DNA of 64,000 nt from Diadophis punctatus similis (taxonomy: Eukaryota > Chordata > Lepidosauria > Squamata > Dipsadidae): the NCBI GenBank assembly GCA_023053685.1, contig JALIGW010000001.1, forward strand, positions 51,581,359-51,645,358. Direction: 5' to 3'. This document shows positions 1 through 11,355 of the stretch, in pieces. Both the position numbers and the translations under genes were made by a program. The notes below the pieces were generated by a model, which saw nothing but the letters and a program-made list of their open reading frames with translations, had not been told where the DNA came from and did not search any database. How positions within the stretch are numbered: the first letter of the stretch is position 1; every line of letters begins with the position of its first letter.

Positions 1-2170
1 GCTACATTATAAAAAGCTCAGTGGTGTATCTTAACAAGAAACCCAGTGGGAGGTACCTGTAGAGAACATGATTGCTTAGGTAATTATAAATATGAACAAG
101 TACAGATAATTTTACACCAGCTGCACTAGTTACAATTCAAACTCCTGGTTTTAAATCCTAAATTACTGTGAAACATGCAATCTGAAGGACTGTCTTCATT
201 TTTCAGTCTTAATATCTGATGCAAAGATCATGACAGAAAGCCCACCATCAAGTTTAATTATCTTAATGGGCCCAAATTATAGGTGGAAACTCTGAAAGTA
301 TATTTTATTGACTTACCTATTCTGCCTTTCCTTTAAACATTCAAGTAGGCTTTCATGATTTTTATCTTTACTGTCAACTTTAAATCAAGTCATAGTTTTG
401 TGATCTCAAAATTCTCAGTGTATCCTGCATATTTGATCAACTTTATTAGAGTAACACACTGAGTAAAAACACAGGTACATCCTATACATATCCCTAAAAC
501 AAAATAGGGAGAGTACTTGCTTCTATTCTTAGCTTCAATTATGTGTATTGACAGGGTCATGGCTGTCTAACTATGGCTTTTTCAAAAGCAAGGCAACACC
601 ATTAACTCGGATCCATTGCAATACACACACAAGAAACAAAAGTATACCACAACATAAGTAACATCATCATCAAACATTTAAAAAGCAATTGTGGTTCTAC
701 AGTATGTAGCCTGTTTAAACGGTATTTAAAAGAGAACATAGATTTGGAAGATAAGAGCACACATCAACAAATGAGATAGAAAAGCTATTGAAGTGAAATG
801 ATCCCAGTAAGACAGGAAATATTGTCAGAAGACAAAAGGTGTATGAAATGAAATGCCAACAGGGTAGATTTTACAAACCGATTTAGTTTTCTGATGTAGA
901 AAGTAGTATCAGCTTAGGATATGGAAAACAACATGGAGGAAAATGTGATTGCTTAAGGATCTTGTACCTACATACAGAATTATGGGGGACTGAGTCAAAA
1001 GCAGTTTAGACTATAGCTGGATCGTACCTTGCAAATAAGTCATCAGGCAGGAGTTTCAATATACAGTAGAATATGCACCGTATCTATTGCATGGCATTGT
1101 GAACCAGGGGGAAAACTCTTTATTTTGTTACTTCCATTGCATCCTCAGATCATTGCCTAGCATCAATTTGGGATTACATGGAATTGGTTATGAGATGACC
1201 AAAACTCCAAGTCCCCACACCCTCATGTACTAAAATTACTATTCTAATTCTAAAGATAGAATTTCTCATTCCCACTTTTAATTTCCTTTATATCACAGTT
1301 AATTAAAATGGAGAGGAGAGAGAAGTTATACTGAATACATTGTTCAAAGAGTAATAGTTGTATGATCATTCCAAAAAAATCCTGCTTTGGATCCAAAAGT
1401 ATATTGATTAAAGCACAGGAAACAAAATGATGTCTAGTGGCACATCCCATTTTTTGTCAGAAATGTACTTGAGAAATTAGTGATAATCCAGATCCCTATA
1501 GTCTTGCTTTATTTAGCTGCAGTCTGATTTCAGATCTGATTTTGAAATAAGCTGACATTGGATCCCTTAATGCGGCAGCATGTCTAAATTTCCTGGCAAT
1601 TGTATCAAAAATTATCAGAATGAACCATTATATACCTCTGAAGCCACTGAATAGCTGTATAAAGCTTCTGAAAAATATGATCTGAACATTGTATTTTTTA
1701 AATCTGAGAACAGCACCTGGATGCTGAAATTAACTGGATAAGGTGCAATAAATTAAAGTAAACTGCAAATCCAGCAAATCAGAAATGTAGAATATGGTAT
1801 GATTTTGGCTTCAGGAATCAGGAAATTTGTCTGGACAAGACTATACTCTCTCCGAAGACTTACAAACTTGGTAACAATAACTAATCCCTGCAATGACAAG
1901 GAGCTGATCTAGATTGGTACAGCAATTACTATATAGTAATTCATGAACAATGAACACTTACTGTATCTGTAAGATTCATGTACTGGAAACCTTATTTGTT
2001 GATTAACATAGTGACCTCTACATGGCGCTATACGTCTTATCTTGGAGCAATTTTAAAATGGAGTTTACTTCCACTACACTGTTAATGAAAGAATTATATT
2101 AGCTTCTAGTTTGTCAATGCTGAAGTTATATTGCAGGTGCACACTGTTGATGTTATTATATTGTTCTTAG
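1..2170. other. AT-rich intergenic stretch, no recognised feature
   Basis: I see no coding frame with recognisable motifs, no terminal-inverted-repeat element and no SINE or LINE signature. The one short minus-strand frame (1250-1450) is AT-rich and low in complexity, so it is treated as chance. Confidence 0.6.
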
Positions 2171-2242
2171 TAATTATTATTATTTATCCCAACTTTTTTA
2201 TATATAACCCAAGTTGGTGAAGATACTTAATGCTCCTGCCTC

Positions 2243-2653
2243 CAGTGGTGGGTTCCTACCGGTGCGGTCCACTCTACAGCACCGGTAGCGGCCGGCCGAT
2301 GACGTAATTTGCGCGCGACACCAGTCCGTCGTCTTCACCGGTCCGTCGCACGTCGCCATCTTTTTTTCAGAACTTTTTGGCTTCTTTTGTTTCCTGCGCA
2401 TGTGCGGAAGCAAAATCTTGCGAGGGGATGCGCGAGAGAGATTTCGGCAATTTTTTGTTTCTGCGCATGCGCGGAAGCAAAAAAATTGCCGAAATCACAC
2501 ACACGCGTGTCCCCTCGCAAGATTTTGCTTCTGCGCATGTGCAGAAGCAAAATCATGTGAGGGGCGCATGCGCATAGCGTGCACACGCATGCACGAAACA
2601 TGGAGATGTGTGCGCAGTGCACTGATAGCAACTTCGAGAGCAACCCGCCCCTG
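2243..2653. mobile_element. hAT-like MITE, hairpin-rich, 411 bp, 8-bp TSD
   Basis: The left end is CAGTGGTGGGTTCCTACCGG and the right end is AACCCGCCCCTG. An exact 8-bp duplication CCTGCCTC flanks it (2235-2242 and 2654-2661), which fits hAT transposition. The inside is GC-rich and holds three consecutive hairpins built on TTTTGCTTCTGCGCATGCGC-type arms (about 2385-2416, 2450-2486 and 2519-2556), plus a larger imperfect palindrome centred near 2467. No transposase frame is present. The short frames on both strands here come from the repeated hairpins. Confidence 0.85.
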
Positions 2654-2700
2654 CCTGCCTCCTATTTACCTCACAACAACCGTGTGAGGTGGGTTGGACT

Positions 2701-2851
2701 CAGCGGTGGGTTGCTCCCGGTTCGGCCTGGTTCTGCAAACTGGTAGCGCCAGCGGTGGGAGGCTCCGCCCACCCACCTGGGATGCTTCAGCACATGCATA
2801 GAAGCATCGCGCGCATGAACCGGTAATAATGGGTTTTAGAACCCATTACTG
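2701..2851. mobile_element. Short hAT-like MITE, 151 bp
   Basis: The ends are CAGCGGTGGGTTGCTCCC and GAACCCATTACTG. The flanks GTTGGACT (2693-2700) and GTTAGACT (2852-2859) form an 8-bp target duplication with one mismatch. The element at 12242-12402 has the same ends and internal order and is a close relative. It is non-coding. Confidence 0.82.
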
Positions 2852-2968
2852 GTTAGACTGAGAGTAGCTGGTCCAGCTGACTTTTTATATCTAAAGTAGG
2901 AATACAACTCCCAGTATCCTGGTTTCTAGGGCAGCTCCACAACCACTATGCCAAACCGGCTTTCAACT

Positions 2969-4555
2969 TCTATGTTATTTCATTTCTGAAGATTATAGGT
3001 GGCATTTTGCTCTTTTAATGTATATTTATACATTAATATTACTGTATTACTGTATGTTTATATTATTTATTTATATAAGCCCACATCAATCTATGGCAGA
3101 GTAAATACCTCTGCTTTGAGGTTTGAGACCATAATCTACCATTCTGGTCCAGTGCAAGTTGATAGATATACTGGTTTTATATTTCCCCAGCCAGGGCTAT
3201 CAGACAGCAATTGGCCTCAAATTACCTATGACTCTATATCTAAGAGAAGATGGGTGGTTAAGAAATATGAAATATAAATAAATATAAAATAAATAAGATT
3301 AGAAGCTGGGTCAGTCTATTCCTTATCCAGCACTCTGTGTATATGCATATGCTGTAAATATTATACATAATTAAGTAAGAATAAACAGAATTGTTGCCAG
3401 AAAAGAAGATAGTCTATTTAGTTTTGCAGGAATCTGCCATTTCCTGACAGAACAGATGGAAATACCACTGAACTGTAACCAGTAATATTGACTGACAGCA
3501 GCAGGGTTACATAGCTAGGCCCTCAGATGTCTTGAAAATTTTCTCAATGGCTGCAGTTACTTTTTTTTAAGTCAAATTCTGCCAGAACGCAACACTTTAA
3601 TTATCGTTAAACAATTTTATCTTCCTGACTCAACATTACATTAAAAATAAAAAATGCAGGTAACAAATAATTCAGCATGAATTAATATAGGATTGCAACC
3701 TTGTCCAAAGGTGCCCAAGATTAGGTACCACTGAAATTCTATATTTAGTTTATTCAGAAATTGGGTTTTTTCATTCTTAGTAAGCGAGTTCACTCTTCCC
3801 CAGAAAGAATATCTAGCATTCCAAACAGCAAGTGAGTGAATGGAAACCCAGAAATAGAACACGGTAGATCAATAGATTTGACTGAGAAAGTGTTTGCATT
3901 CTCAGGGGTAGAGATCATTGTGTTTCTAAGTGGATCAGAGATATGATCCCTCACCACTGTGAATGGAATGGAAACTGATGCCATCAGAGGGAGATACAAG
4001 TGCTTCTGCGGTGAGGCAATACTGCAGAGAATAGAACAGTGGAAGGAATGAAAGGCTACCTAGAAAAAAAATTGAATAAAGTAAGCCTTAGATTATAATT
4101 CCTGTAAAGAAACAGACATAACATTTTTTCAAAAAATGCATTTATGCACCCAATACTATTATTCATGCCAGCTGGCAGGTACTAATCTTGGCATTTTAAA
4201 GAATTCTCAACTTGTTCTTTTTTTCAAGACTAAGAGTAATGGAACAACTGAATATTTCTTTCTAGATAATACTTAAAGGGACTGGTTTTAATTCTAATAC
4301 TCCATCAAATACAAATGGATGATAGTATGGATATGAATGGAAGTATGGATAATATGACTGACAGAGGAATGACAAAGGGAGGAATGCTAGTCACATAAAG
4401 CACAGAGCATTGATTCTGGAATTAATTCTGAACATTAGTCCAACTGGACAGGCAAGGGGCAGGCCAGAAGTTAAAATATTGAGCTGGTAAAAGAAACAGT
4501 TCTGAGAATAATTAAATATGTTACAATTAAGTAACGAAACAATTTTTTTTCTTCA
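2969..4555. other. No recognised feature
   Basis: AT-rich single-copy-looking DNA. The frame at 2999-3277 (92 codons) has no domain I recognise. Confidence 0.5.
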
Positions 4556-4559
4556 ATAG

Positions 4560-4650
4560 ATCCTAGGTAGAGGCAGATGTGGGATCTCCTGCTTGGGCAG
4601 GGGGTTGGACTAGATGACCTGCAAGATCCCTTCCAACTCTGTTAATCTCT
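4560..4650 (+). repeat. CR1-type LINE 3' end fragment
   Basis: The stretch contains 'gggttggactagatgacctg' followed by 'cccttccaactctgtt'. This is the characteristic 3' UTR end of reptile and bird CR1 elements. The same sequence appears on the opposite strand at 26342-26425 and 27133-27460. It is severely 5'-truncated, with no coding part left. Confidence 0.75.
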
Positions 4651-5818
4651 TAAATGTTGCTGTTACCATCACTGTCTGGAAAATTGCATATTAGGAAGCA
4701 TGGAAGAATTGAAAGTAATTGGGCAAAATGCCTTTAGCCTCAAAAACTAAGCAATTCAATCCTGCCGATCACCTCTGTCAGATACCTAAACATTAAAGAA
4801 ACACCAACCAAGGTTTAAATCACACTTCAAATTTCAAATCCAAACGTTTTCTTTATGTGAAGAAAGGGATACAGCACGAAATCTGAGGGAACTAAATTGA
4901 TGGGTCAGGAATTTCCATGACTGAATCTTATCTCTGCCATGAAATAACTGGATAGGATTTAGGGCAAGTTATCTTCTTACCCAAAGTTAATAATATAGGC
5001 TCGGCATAGTGTACATGAATGTGAAATACTTTGAGTAATGGAACATCCTAAACAAATGATAAGATTTTATTGAGTTGATAAATTATTTATTGGGACCCTC
5101 AACGGCCACCAACTTCGTTGTACATCGGTTCCTAAGTATGTGTATAGAGTAAATTGTGACTTTAGAACTGGAATGAAGAAAAGTTTTCCTACTAAGCCTC
5201 AGAGCTCAGTCCTGTCAGCCACAGATTCAGCCACAATAACACGGAATATATTCTATTACTGGATTCTGACTGAATCAGCTTCTATTAAACATGTTTGTCT
5301 TGGGGGGGGGACCCTACATTTCAGGATGCTAAACATCTAGATGCTGAGGCTACAAATATGAACTTTATGAAAACATATGAAAGTCTGTAAGAAAAACAAG
5401 ATTTCTTTGCCACAAGATTGTATAAGGTTTTTATTCTTTGATAAGGCCAGTACAAATCTATCATTTCACTGTAGCATGCTGTTTGCCAGTGGATTAGAAT
5501 GTTATAAATTCATATGCAAATTTGACAAAATAGTCTACTGTTATCATCTTTATTAGATTTACAAAGACAGTCCTGCTTATTTTCTTTTATTTTCTTAATC
5601 CTTTTCATCATTTAATAGCTCCAAAAATAATGGATTTTCTGGAAAAATAAGAAGCCTATTACAATCAAGCCTGTTGCATTGTTGTATGCCTTTTTTCCCT
5701 CTTTCTGATTAACTATAGAACCTGAACAGAAAAATCTTTTGAGCTTGTGGAGAAATGTGCTGAATATAGCATTGACCTGTAAGACCACAATTACAGTAGT
5801 CTTCTTCTCCGGGTCCTC
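4651..5818. other. No recognised feature
   Basis: AT-rich DNA. I see no motif-bearing frame and no repeat signature. Confidence 0.5.
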
Positions 5819-5826
5819 ACCTATTG

Positions 5827-6286
5827 CAGTGATGGCTAACCTTTTTTTCCTCGGGTGCCGAAAGTGTGCGCGTGCCCACACCCCATAATGCAATGCCACC
5901 CTGTGCTGCCCTGCCCCCCTGCGCATGTGCATGTGACCCCCTGCACCCACCACACATGCACGCACAACCCCCCATGCCCCATTTTGGGCCTAGCAGGCCT
6001 CCCTGAAGCCTCTGGAGGCCGGAAATGCCCCATTTCCAGACTTCCGGTAGGCCCATTTTTCGCCTCCCAGAGCCTCCGTGCGAGTCCTGTACTTACCTGG
6101 CATCCAAAACGGGCCGCGTGGAGACTCCGGAAAAGGGAGGGGTGGCGTGGGTGGGGCCAGCCAAAAATCAGCTGGCCGGTGCATGCACATGCGCGTTGGA
6201 GTTGACCTAAGGCAATGGCTCGCATGCCCGCAGAGATGGCTCCTTGTGCCACCTGTGGCACGCGTGCCATAGGTATGCCATCACGG
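5827..6286. mobile_element. hAT-like non-autonomous element, 460 bp, perfect 8-bp TSD
   Basis: The left terminus CAGTGATGGCTAACCT and the right terminus (on the minus strand CCGTGATGGCATACCT) are inverted repeats. The flanks are exact copies of ACCTATTG (5819-5826 and 6287-6294). The interior is GC-rich (CCCATTTCCGG-type blocks) and resembles part of the interior of the element at 55373-55801. Several overlapping frames of 61-144 codons occur on both strands, but none has transposase motifs. They come from GC-rich, stop-poor composition. Confidence 0.88.
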
Positions 6287-6294
6287 ACCTATTG

Positions 6295-6879
6295 CATTGC
6301 AAAATCCATTAATCGTACAAGGTTACATATGACTTCTGGGTATCATTTTAAAAAGCCAAATTTTGCTCCAAAATAATTGGGAAGCCTGATAATAATAATT
6401 TGTCCCATGAGAAATGTGGTATCCTTTAATTCCCTCTGCATATTAGTCAATAAACAAAACAAACACATTTATTAAACATGGGTTTGACAAATTAATTAAG
6501 ACATTTCTGAGAACTGGCAAAAGCCAGATAGTACAACTACAGAGAAATAATATAATTGTATTCTTTTTCTTCCTCTTGGAAGGATGCCCTTACTCTTGGG
6601 ATCTTACTGGCAAATATAAAAGAATTTTTCTCTACTGTTCTGAATCATATCAACCATCTAATAATGGCTATTTTTGAATAAACCTACCTGGCAATTGACT
6701 GCAATGCATGTATAAATTGGGCTGGTATTTTATTGTCACCTTCCATATATATTCCTCTCCTGCTATTCCATCTTTTTTCTTCCAACCACACACGTGTTTC
6801 AAGGAGTAAAAGGTACAAAAAATGCAAGAGGTATGATTGATTTCACTAGGCTTCCTCTATCTGGACTCACTACTCACTG
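6295..6879. other. No recognised feature
   Basis: AT-rich DNA without an identifiable repeat or coding signal. Confidence 0.5.
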
Positions 6880-6884
6880 AAACA

Positions 6885-7065
6885 TTTATGGAGATTCTCA
6901 ATCATCCAGATCATGGTTGTTCAAAAGGTGCTTTTCCAAAAGGCAACTGGACTTTCTTGGTCTTTTTTTTCCCCTTTTTAAACTGAATTAAGCTGAATAG
7001 TTGTTCAGAACTGGAGAAGTTTCTTGAATGAGAATAAACGGTTTATTTAGCAAATCTTTCAAACA
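6885..7065. repeat. Interspersed repeat family R1, two inverted pieces
   Basis: 6893-6960 carries, on the minus strand, the module 'gtccagttgccttttggaaa' followed by 'agcacctttt' and 'aaccatgatctggatgattg'. 7009-7045 carries, on the plus strand, 'ctggagaagtttcttgaatg' and 'agaataaacg'. Both pieces match segments of the copy at 51820-52005, and the palindrome at 58128-58311 has the same 'caaaggtgctttttcaaaag' block. The family may be the terminus of a retroelement. I cannot name it with certainty. Confidence 0.6.
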
Positions 7066-8042
7066 ACTGTCATCCATTTTATTCCACAAATGCTACTTTA
7101 ACCACAACTTATCACAAATGGATTCCCTTTGAAACACTTTCTACAGCAAACTTTTTACTTTAACGTGAATAAGAATTCTCCTGTAAAAATTGCAGGAGAA
7201 ATTCTCTGAAACGAATATTTACTACGCTGTTATTTTTAATCCTGATTTGTATTATATTAGTTTTAATGTTGTTCTCACTCTTGCCATTACAGTTTTCATT
7301 ATGATTATTATCAGAAGAATCAGATTTCAGGTAAGTACTCTAATTCTTTATGTAGTTCTAATGTAGAAATCTTATGTCAAGTTACAAGAGATAGTACAAA
7401 CATTTTGATGTCCAAATCAACAAAACCACCAATGCTAGTCATAAACCAATTATAAAGTACTGTATAAAAAACAGCAAGGGCTCATAAAAAGATTGTGATC
7501 ACACAGAAAAAGGAACTTGCAAATTTTTCTTGCAGATAGCATGTTTAGTGCAGAACCATTGGAGACAGCATTCACTATCCATTACAGAGAGAGAATCTCT
7601 TATCGGATTTTCAAGTTTCTGTTATTATATCTTGCAATAAGAGAGTTCAATTAATCCTTATGGACCTCGCCTACCTTGAAACGCTGACCATCGCTAAATA
7701 TTGTTAAAGTTCTGCTAATTCTCATTCATGCAATCAGCTTTATTTGTATAAATCTTTATTTACTCCGATCAAACCCTGAAACGCAAATAAGATGTGTTTG
7801 TTTCAACTGACTTTGTGAATGAAATTAGTTGGATGTTTTCAGAATTGGGCCCAAGCCCACTAAATCAATCCTAGGGATAGATTGTTTGTAGAGACCTGAC
7901 CAATGAATGATGGAGCTAACAATTCCACTCTAAAGCAAGCAAAAGAGGATTATCATTCAGGCATGGTTTCTCTGTAGTGAACATTCCCAACAGATAGATT
8001 TGTATAAGACTGATTTTGTGATTAGTGCAGAGATACAAATGC
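7066..8042. other. No recognised feature
   Basis: AT-rich DNA. No repeat or coding feature is supported. Confidence 0.5.
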
Positions 8043-8050
8043 ATCCAGAT

Positions 8051-8469
8051 CAGGGGTGGCTTGCTTGTTCTTTGCGCTACCGGTGCGCTGCGTGTGCATC
8101 ACCATGTTTCAGCGTGCACGCACTCACTATGTATGCGTGCCCCCTCGCACAATTTTGCTTCCTGCGCATGCATGGAAGCAAAATCTTGCGTGGGAATGCG
8201 TGAGCGCATGTGATTTTGGTGCTTTTTTGCTTCTGCGCATGAGCGGAAGCAAAAAAATCGCCGGAATATCATGCGCATGCGCGTCCCCTCATGATATTTT
8301 GCTTCTGCACATGCGCAGGAAGCAAAATCAGGCCAAAATTCCCAAAAAAAGATGGTGCTGCGCGACAGACTGGTGAAGACGGCACTGGAGCTGTGGCGTG
8401 CAAATAGCGCCATCTGCTGGCCGCTACTGGTGCAGTAGAGTCGACCGCACCGGTAGGAACCCACCACTG
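8051..8469. mobile_element. hAT-like MITE, hairpin-rich, 419 bp
   Basis: The right end CCGGTAGGAACCCACCACTG is the inverse of the left end of the 2243-2653 element. The left end here is the diverged CAGGGGTGGCTTGCTTG. The flanks ATCCAGAT (8043-8050) and CTCCAGAT (8470-8477) form an 8-bp target duplication with one mismatch. It has three successive hairpins (about 8152-8183, 8222-8259 and 8294-8329) with the same TTTTGCTTCTGCGCATG arms as the 2243 copy. It has no transposase. Confidence 0.83.
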
Positions 8470-8532
8470 CTCCAGATGTTAGAATGAGATGGGAGGGGGG
8501 AAACTACTCTTCCCACAAATTGAAATGCAATA

Positions 8533-9487
8533 CAGTAATCCCTCGTTTTTCGCGGGGGTTACGTTCCAAAATGAACCCGTGATAGGCGAAATCCGTGAAG
8601 TAGTAACCTTTATGCAAATTGCGACTTCCTGATGGGCTGCACGCAGCCGCATTAAGAGATTGACAGTCAAGCGGCGCCCTGGCCCATAATGGCACTTGGG
8701 CGAGCAGCGCAACAGTGGGAGTGGCCTGCTTTCGCTCTGATCCCTTGACAGGGCTCCGTGGCTAGCCGGACTGCCGTTAATTGGCCCCAGCTGTCAGGCG
8801 GCCTTCGGAACCTGTGTGAGCACCTACGTGCGATTCGGCAGGCTGCTCGCTTCCTCGGGCGGCTATCAGGATGCGGGAAGAACCCGGAGGCCAGCAGCTG
8901 GGTGCACGCACCATGCGCAGCAGGGAATGCAGTCACGAATCCCCGCCTCGGCAATCCAGGTGAGGGCAGGCAAGACCTTGCGGCGGTAAGACTAGCCTCG
9001 GCTACAATGAGAGATTTGCTCGACGTGGTGTGCGTGAGCATTCCTCTATCGCTCCAGGCTCTTAGCACGGCTACCGGCAGTGAAGGATTGATGGCGTACG
9101 AGCGACAGCTGAAACGAAGAGGAGCGGAACACCCCCAAAGCGGCTGGACGCTCGCCCGATGGCTGATAAGGCATCAAAGTCGGGCAAGGCAAAGGCGAAG
9201 TCCAGCCGTGAGCAGCGCGGCTCGGAGGACCGGAACAGGGCTCCCTCCAGCAGGGAGCGGTCCAGGACCCCAACAGCCAGGGAATCTTCGAGGGCTTCCT
9301 CCCAGGAGGACCTCATCCCCAGGCAGACTTCGCACAGGGATCGTTCTCCCTTGAGGCATGTATTTCACTGCTCTTGGCAAGCTGTTTTACCAATCAGCCA
9401 ATCAGAATGCAGAACACAGTGCACGATGCAAATCCGTGAAGCAGCGAGACCGTGAAAGGTGAACCGTGATATAGCGAGGGATTACTG
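8533..9487. mobile_element. Tigger/pogo-like non-autonomous element with GC-rich cargo, 955 bp
   Basis: Inverted termini CAGTAATCCCTCG are exact at both ends. TA dinucleotides flank it (8531-8532 and 9488-9489), which fits a Tc1/mariner-pogo superfamily element. The subterminal parts are repeat-like: both carry AATCCGTGAAG and an AACC(C/G)TGATA block. The core (about 8640-9360) is strikingly GC- and CpG-rich compared with its surroundings. It holds a 98-codon plus-strand frame (9159-9455) that is rich in Ser, Arg and Lys, and another of 198 codons (8758-9354). Two good splice-donor-like sites (CAG|GTGAG at 8957-8964 and GCG|GTAAG at 8983-8990) lie upstream. No transposase motif is visible. 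The core may be captured host or retroelement sequence. Confidence 0.8.
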
Positions 9488-9489
9488 TA

Positions 9490-11024
9490 CTCAATTCAAT
9501 TAAAACAAAATGCTTGTGATCTGGAATTGACCCAAGGCTATATGATATTGTTATTTGTTTTATGCCAAGTTTAGTAATGTTTCTACAATGCCCCTTCTCT
9601 TGAACTTTATGAAAAAAATTGACCTTTTCACCCAGAACAGGATCAAACTAATTTCATTAAAGATGTTAGGGGTTTTCCCCCAACCTTCCGCGCCCCAAGA
9701 ACATGTCCATTGCTAATTCTGGCACGACGTCCCCCTATTTTCACCTATAGCTAGTTGTTTGGCAAAATTGTTCTCCACATTGTAATGATTCCTGCTTTTT
9801 TCGTGCCTACCTCATTTCGGTAGATTGGAATTTGTCTTGTGCTGGGTTTAGACCCATAGCTGTATCTCAGAAGTGGAAAAAGAAGTATAAGAAATACAGT
9901 ATTTAATATCTTGCTTCCCCCCCCCCCCACTATTCCTGCAGAGATCCTGTTTTTTCTACTGCACAGACCATGCTGTGTTCATAATACAAATCCAATATGA
10001 AACTTTTTCTTCAGAAATTTCCAAAGATTTTCCATTTATGATACTTTTGTCCTTAGATTGTCGAAGTATGTAGCCTAAAATAATTTATATTCTGGGTATT
10101 TTTGGAACAACTAAAAGGTTGGCCAGTTTGAAAATGCAGTACATAAATAAAGAAATAAACAAGCACGCACAATACTTGGGTTCAAAACTTATGCTCACAT
10201 AAGGAAATTAAATGCTCAAGAAACAGCCTCTTGGTTTATTGTTGAACTATATTAGATTTATAATACGTTTGACTCTTTTCATGACTCTTGTATACATCTC
10301 TGATATTCACCAGGATGAAGTGCAGTTATTAAACTCTAGTTTTCTGTTGTCGATTAAAAAAATAGATATATTTATTTTTAATAAATACTGTAGATACCTA
10401 TACTGTTGGTAATGGGAATATATCTGTGTGGTCTGTATTGAAAAGATTCTTAGATGTATAGGTATTCCAAGTGCTTATTCTTTCAGTCTTCTCCACCACC
10501 CCCATCTCCCACCCCCATGGGCAGTCACCACATTCCTGTGGAAGACAATGACATTTTTATGAGATACACAAAATTTCTATAACCACACAAATCCAATGTG
10601 TCTGGAAGAAAATGTATGGTCAGCATCACTAAGCTTAATAGAGTTGTATTTTGTATTTTGGCTGGGATGAAAAGTTTCAGTGAGATGTGGCTTGCAGGAT
10701 GCACAACATAATAAACCCTGGGCTAAGATTAGAGATTAATTTAAAGCTTTAATTCTACAAACAATATTAGTAGAAGCAGTTGAGACAACTCCTCCACAAG
10801 AACTTGAATAGGTGCTGGCATTGAATGTAGTCAAGACTGCAGTGCTGCCTACTCATTTCTGTGCAGACTACATTTTGTCCTTAGAGCTCAGGATATTAGG
10901 CCAAAAAGGCCCCAAGCTTTAGAATTATGTTACAATGTATAAGGCTCCCTGTCTTACTTTGGACATGTCAGTATAGTGAAGTATACTGATAGAAGACACA
11001 TTCATTTGAGATATCCCCACTAAC
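9490..11024. other. No recognised feature
   Basis: AT-rich DNA with a C tract near 9918. No repeat family or coding signal is recognised. Confidence 0.5.
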
Positions 11025-11032
11025 TTCCACCT

Positions 11033-11347
11033 CAAAGGTGGGTTGCTCCCAGTTCGGACCGGTTCTATAGAACCGGTAGCTGGAATTTCCCCTGCTCGCT
11101 GAACCAGGAGTGATCGCCAGCTGGCCACGCCCCCAAACTGGCTCTCTCGGTGGCGCTGTAGGAGCCACCATTTTGTTTTTTGCTTCTGTGCATGCGCAGA
11201 AGCTGTTTTTTGCTTCTGCGCATGCACAGAAGCCTGGTTTTTGGCACTGCGCATGCACAGCATGGCTGCACGGCGCACAATGTGTGTGCGCCCATGCAGC
11301 GCAGGAGGAAGCGAACCGGTGGCGAGGTAAGTTAGAACCCACCCCTG
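11033..11347. mobile_element. hAT-like MITE, 315 bp, perfect 8-bp TSD
   Basis: The left end is CAAAGGTGGGTTGCTCCC, the right end is TTAGAACCCACCCCTG, and the exact flanking duplication is TTCCACCT (11025-11032 and 11348-11355). A subterminal CCGGTTCTATAGAACCGGTA palindrome lies at about 11058-11077. Two adjacent GCTTCTG-CGCATG-type hairpins (about 11175-11233) fill the centre. The frames of 76-156 codons on the minus strand and 90 on the plus strand follow from the GC-rich composition. Confidence 0.87.
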
Positions 11348-11355
11348 TTCCACCT

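Larger units (their letters stand above)
2178..2968 (-). repeat. tRNA-derived SINE split by two hAT MITEs
   Basis: Read on the minus strand, the right part (2852-2968) starts with a tRNA-like head (GGTTTGGCATAGTGGTTG, then a 'tagaaaccaggatactggga' stretch). The middle (2662-2700) carries the SINE body 'cctcacacggttgttgtgag' read on the minus strand. The left part (2178-2242) ends in an AT-rich tail. A related head lies at 55905-56050 and a body at 45672-46050. The SINE is continuous once the two MITEs (2243-2653 and 2701-2851) and their target duplications are removed. No protein is encoded. The class is inferred from the head and body pattern. Confidence 0.6.

Noticed and set aside
5612..6272. 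Overlapping frames up to 144 codons on both strands
   Set aside because: They lie in or overlap the GC-rich hAT element 5827-6286. The composition lowers stop frequency, and no transposase motif is present.
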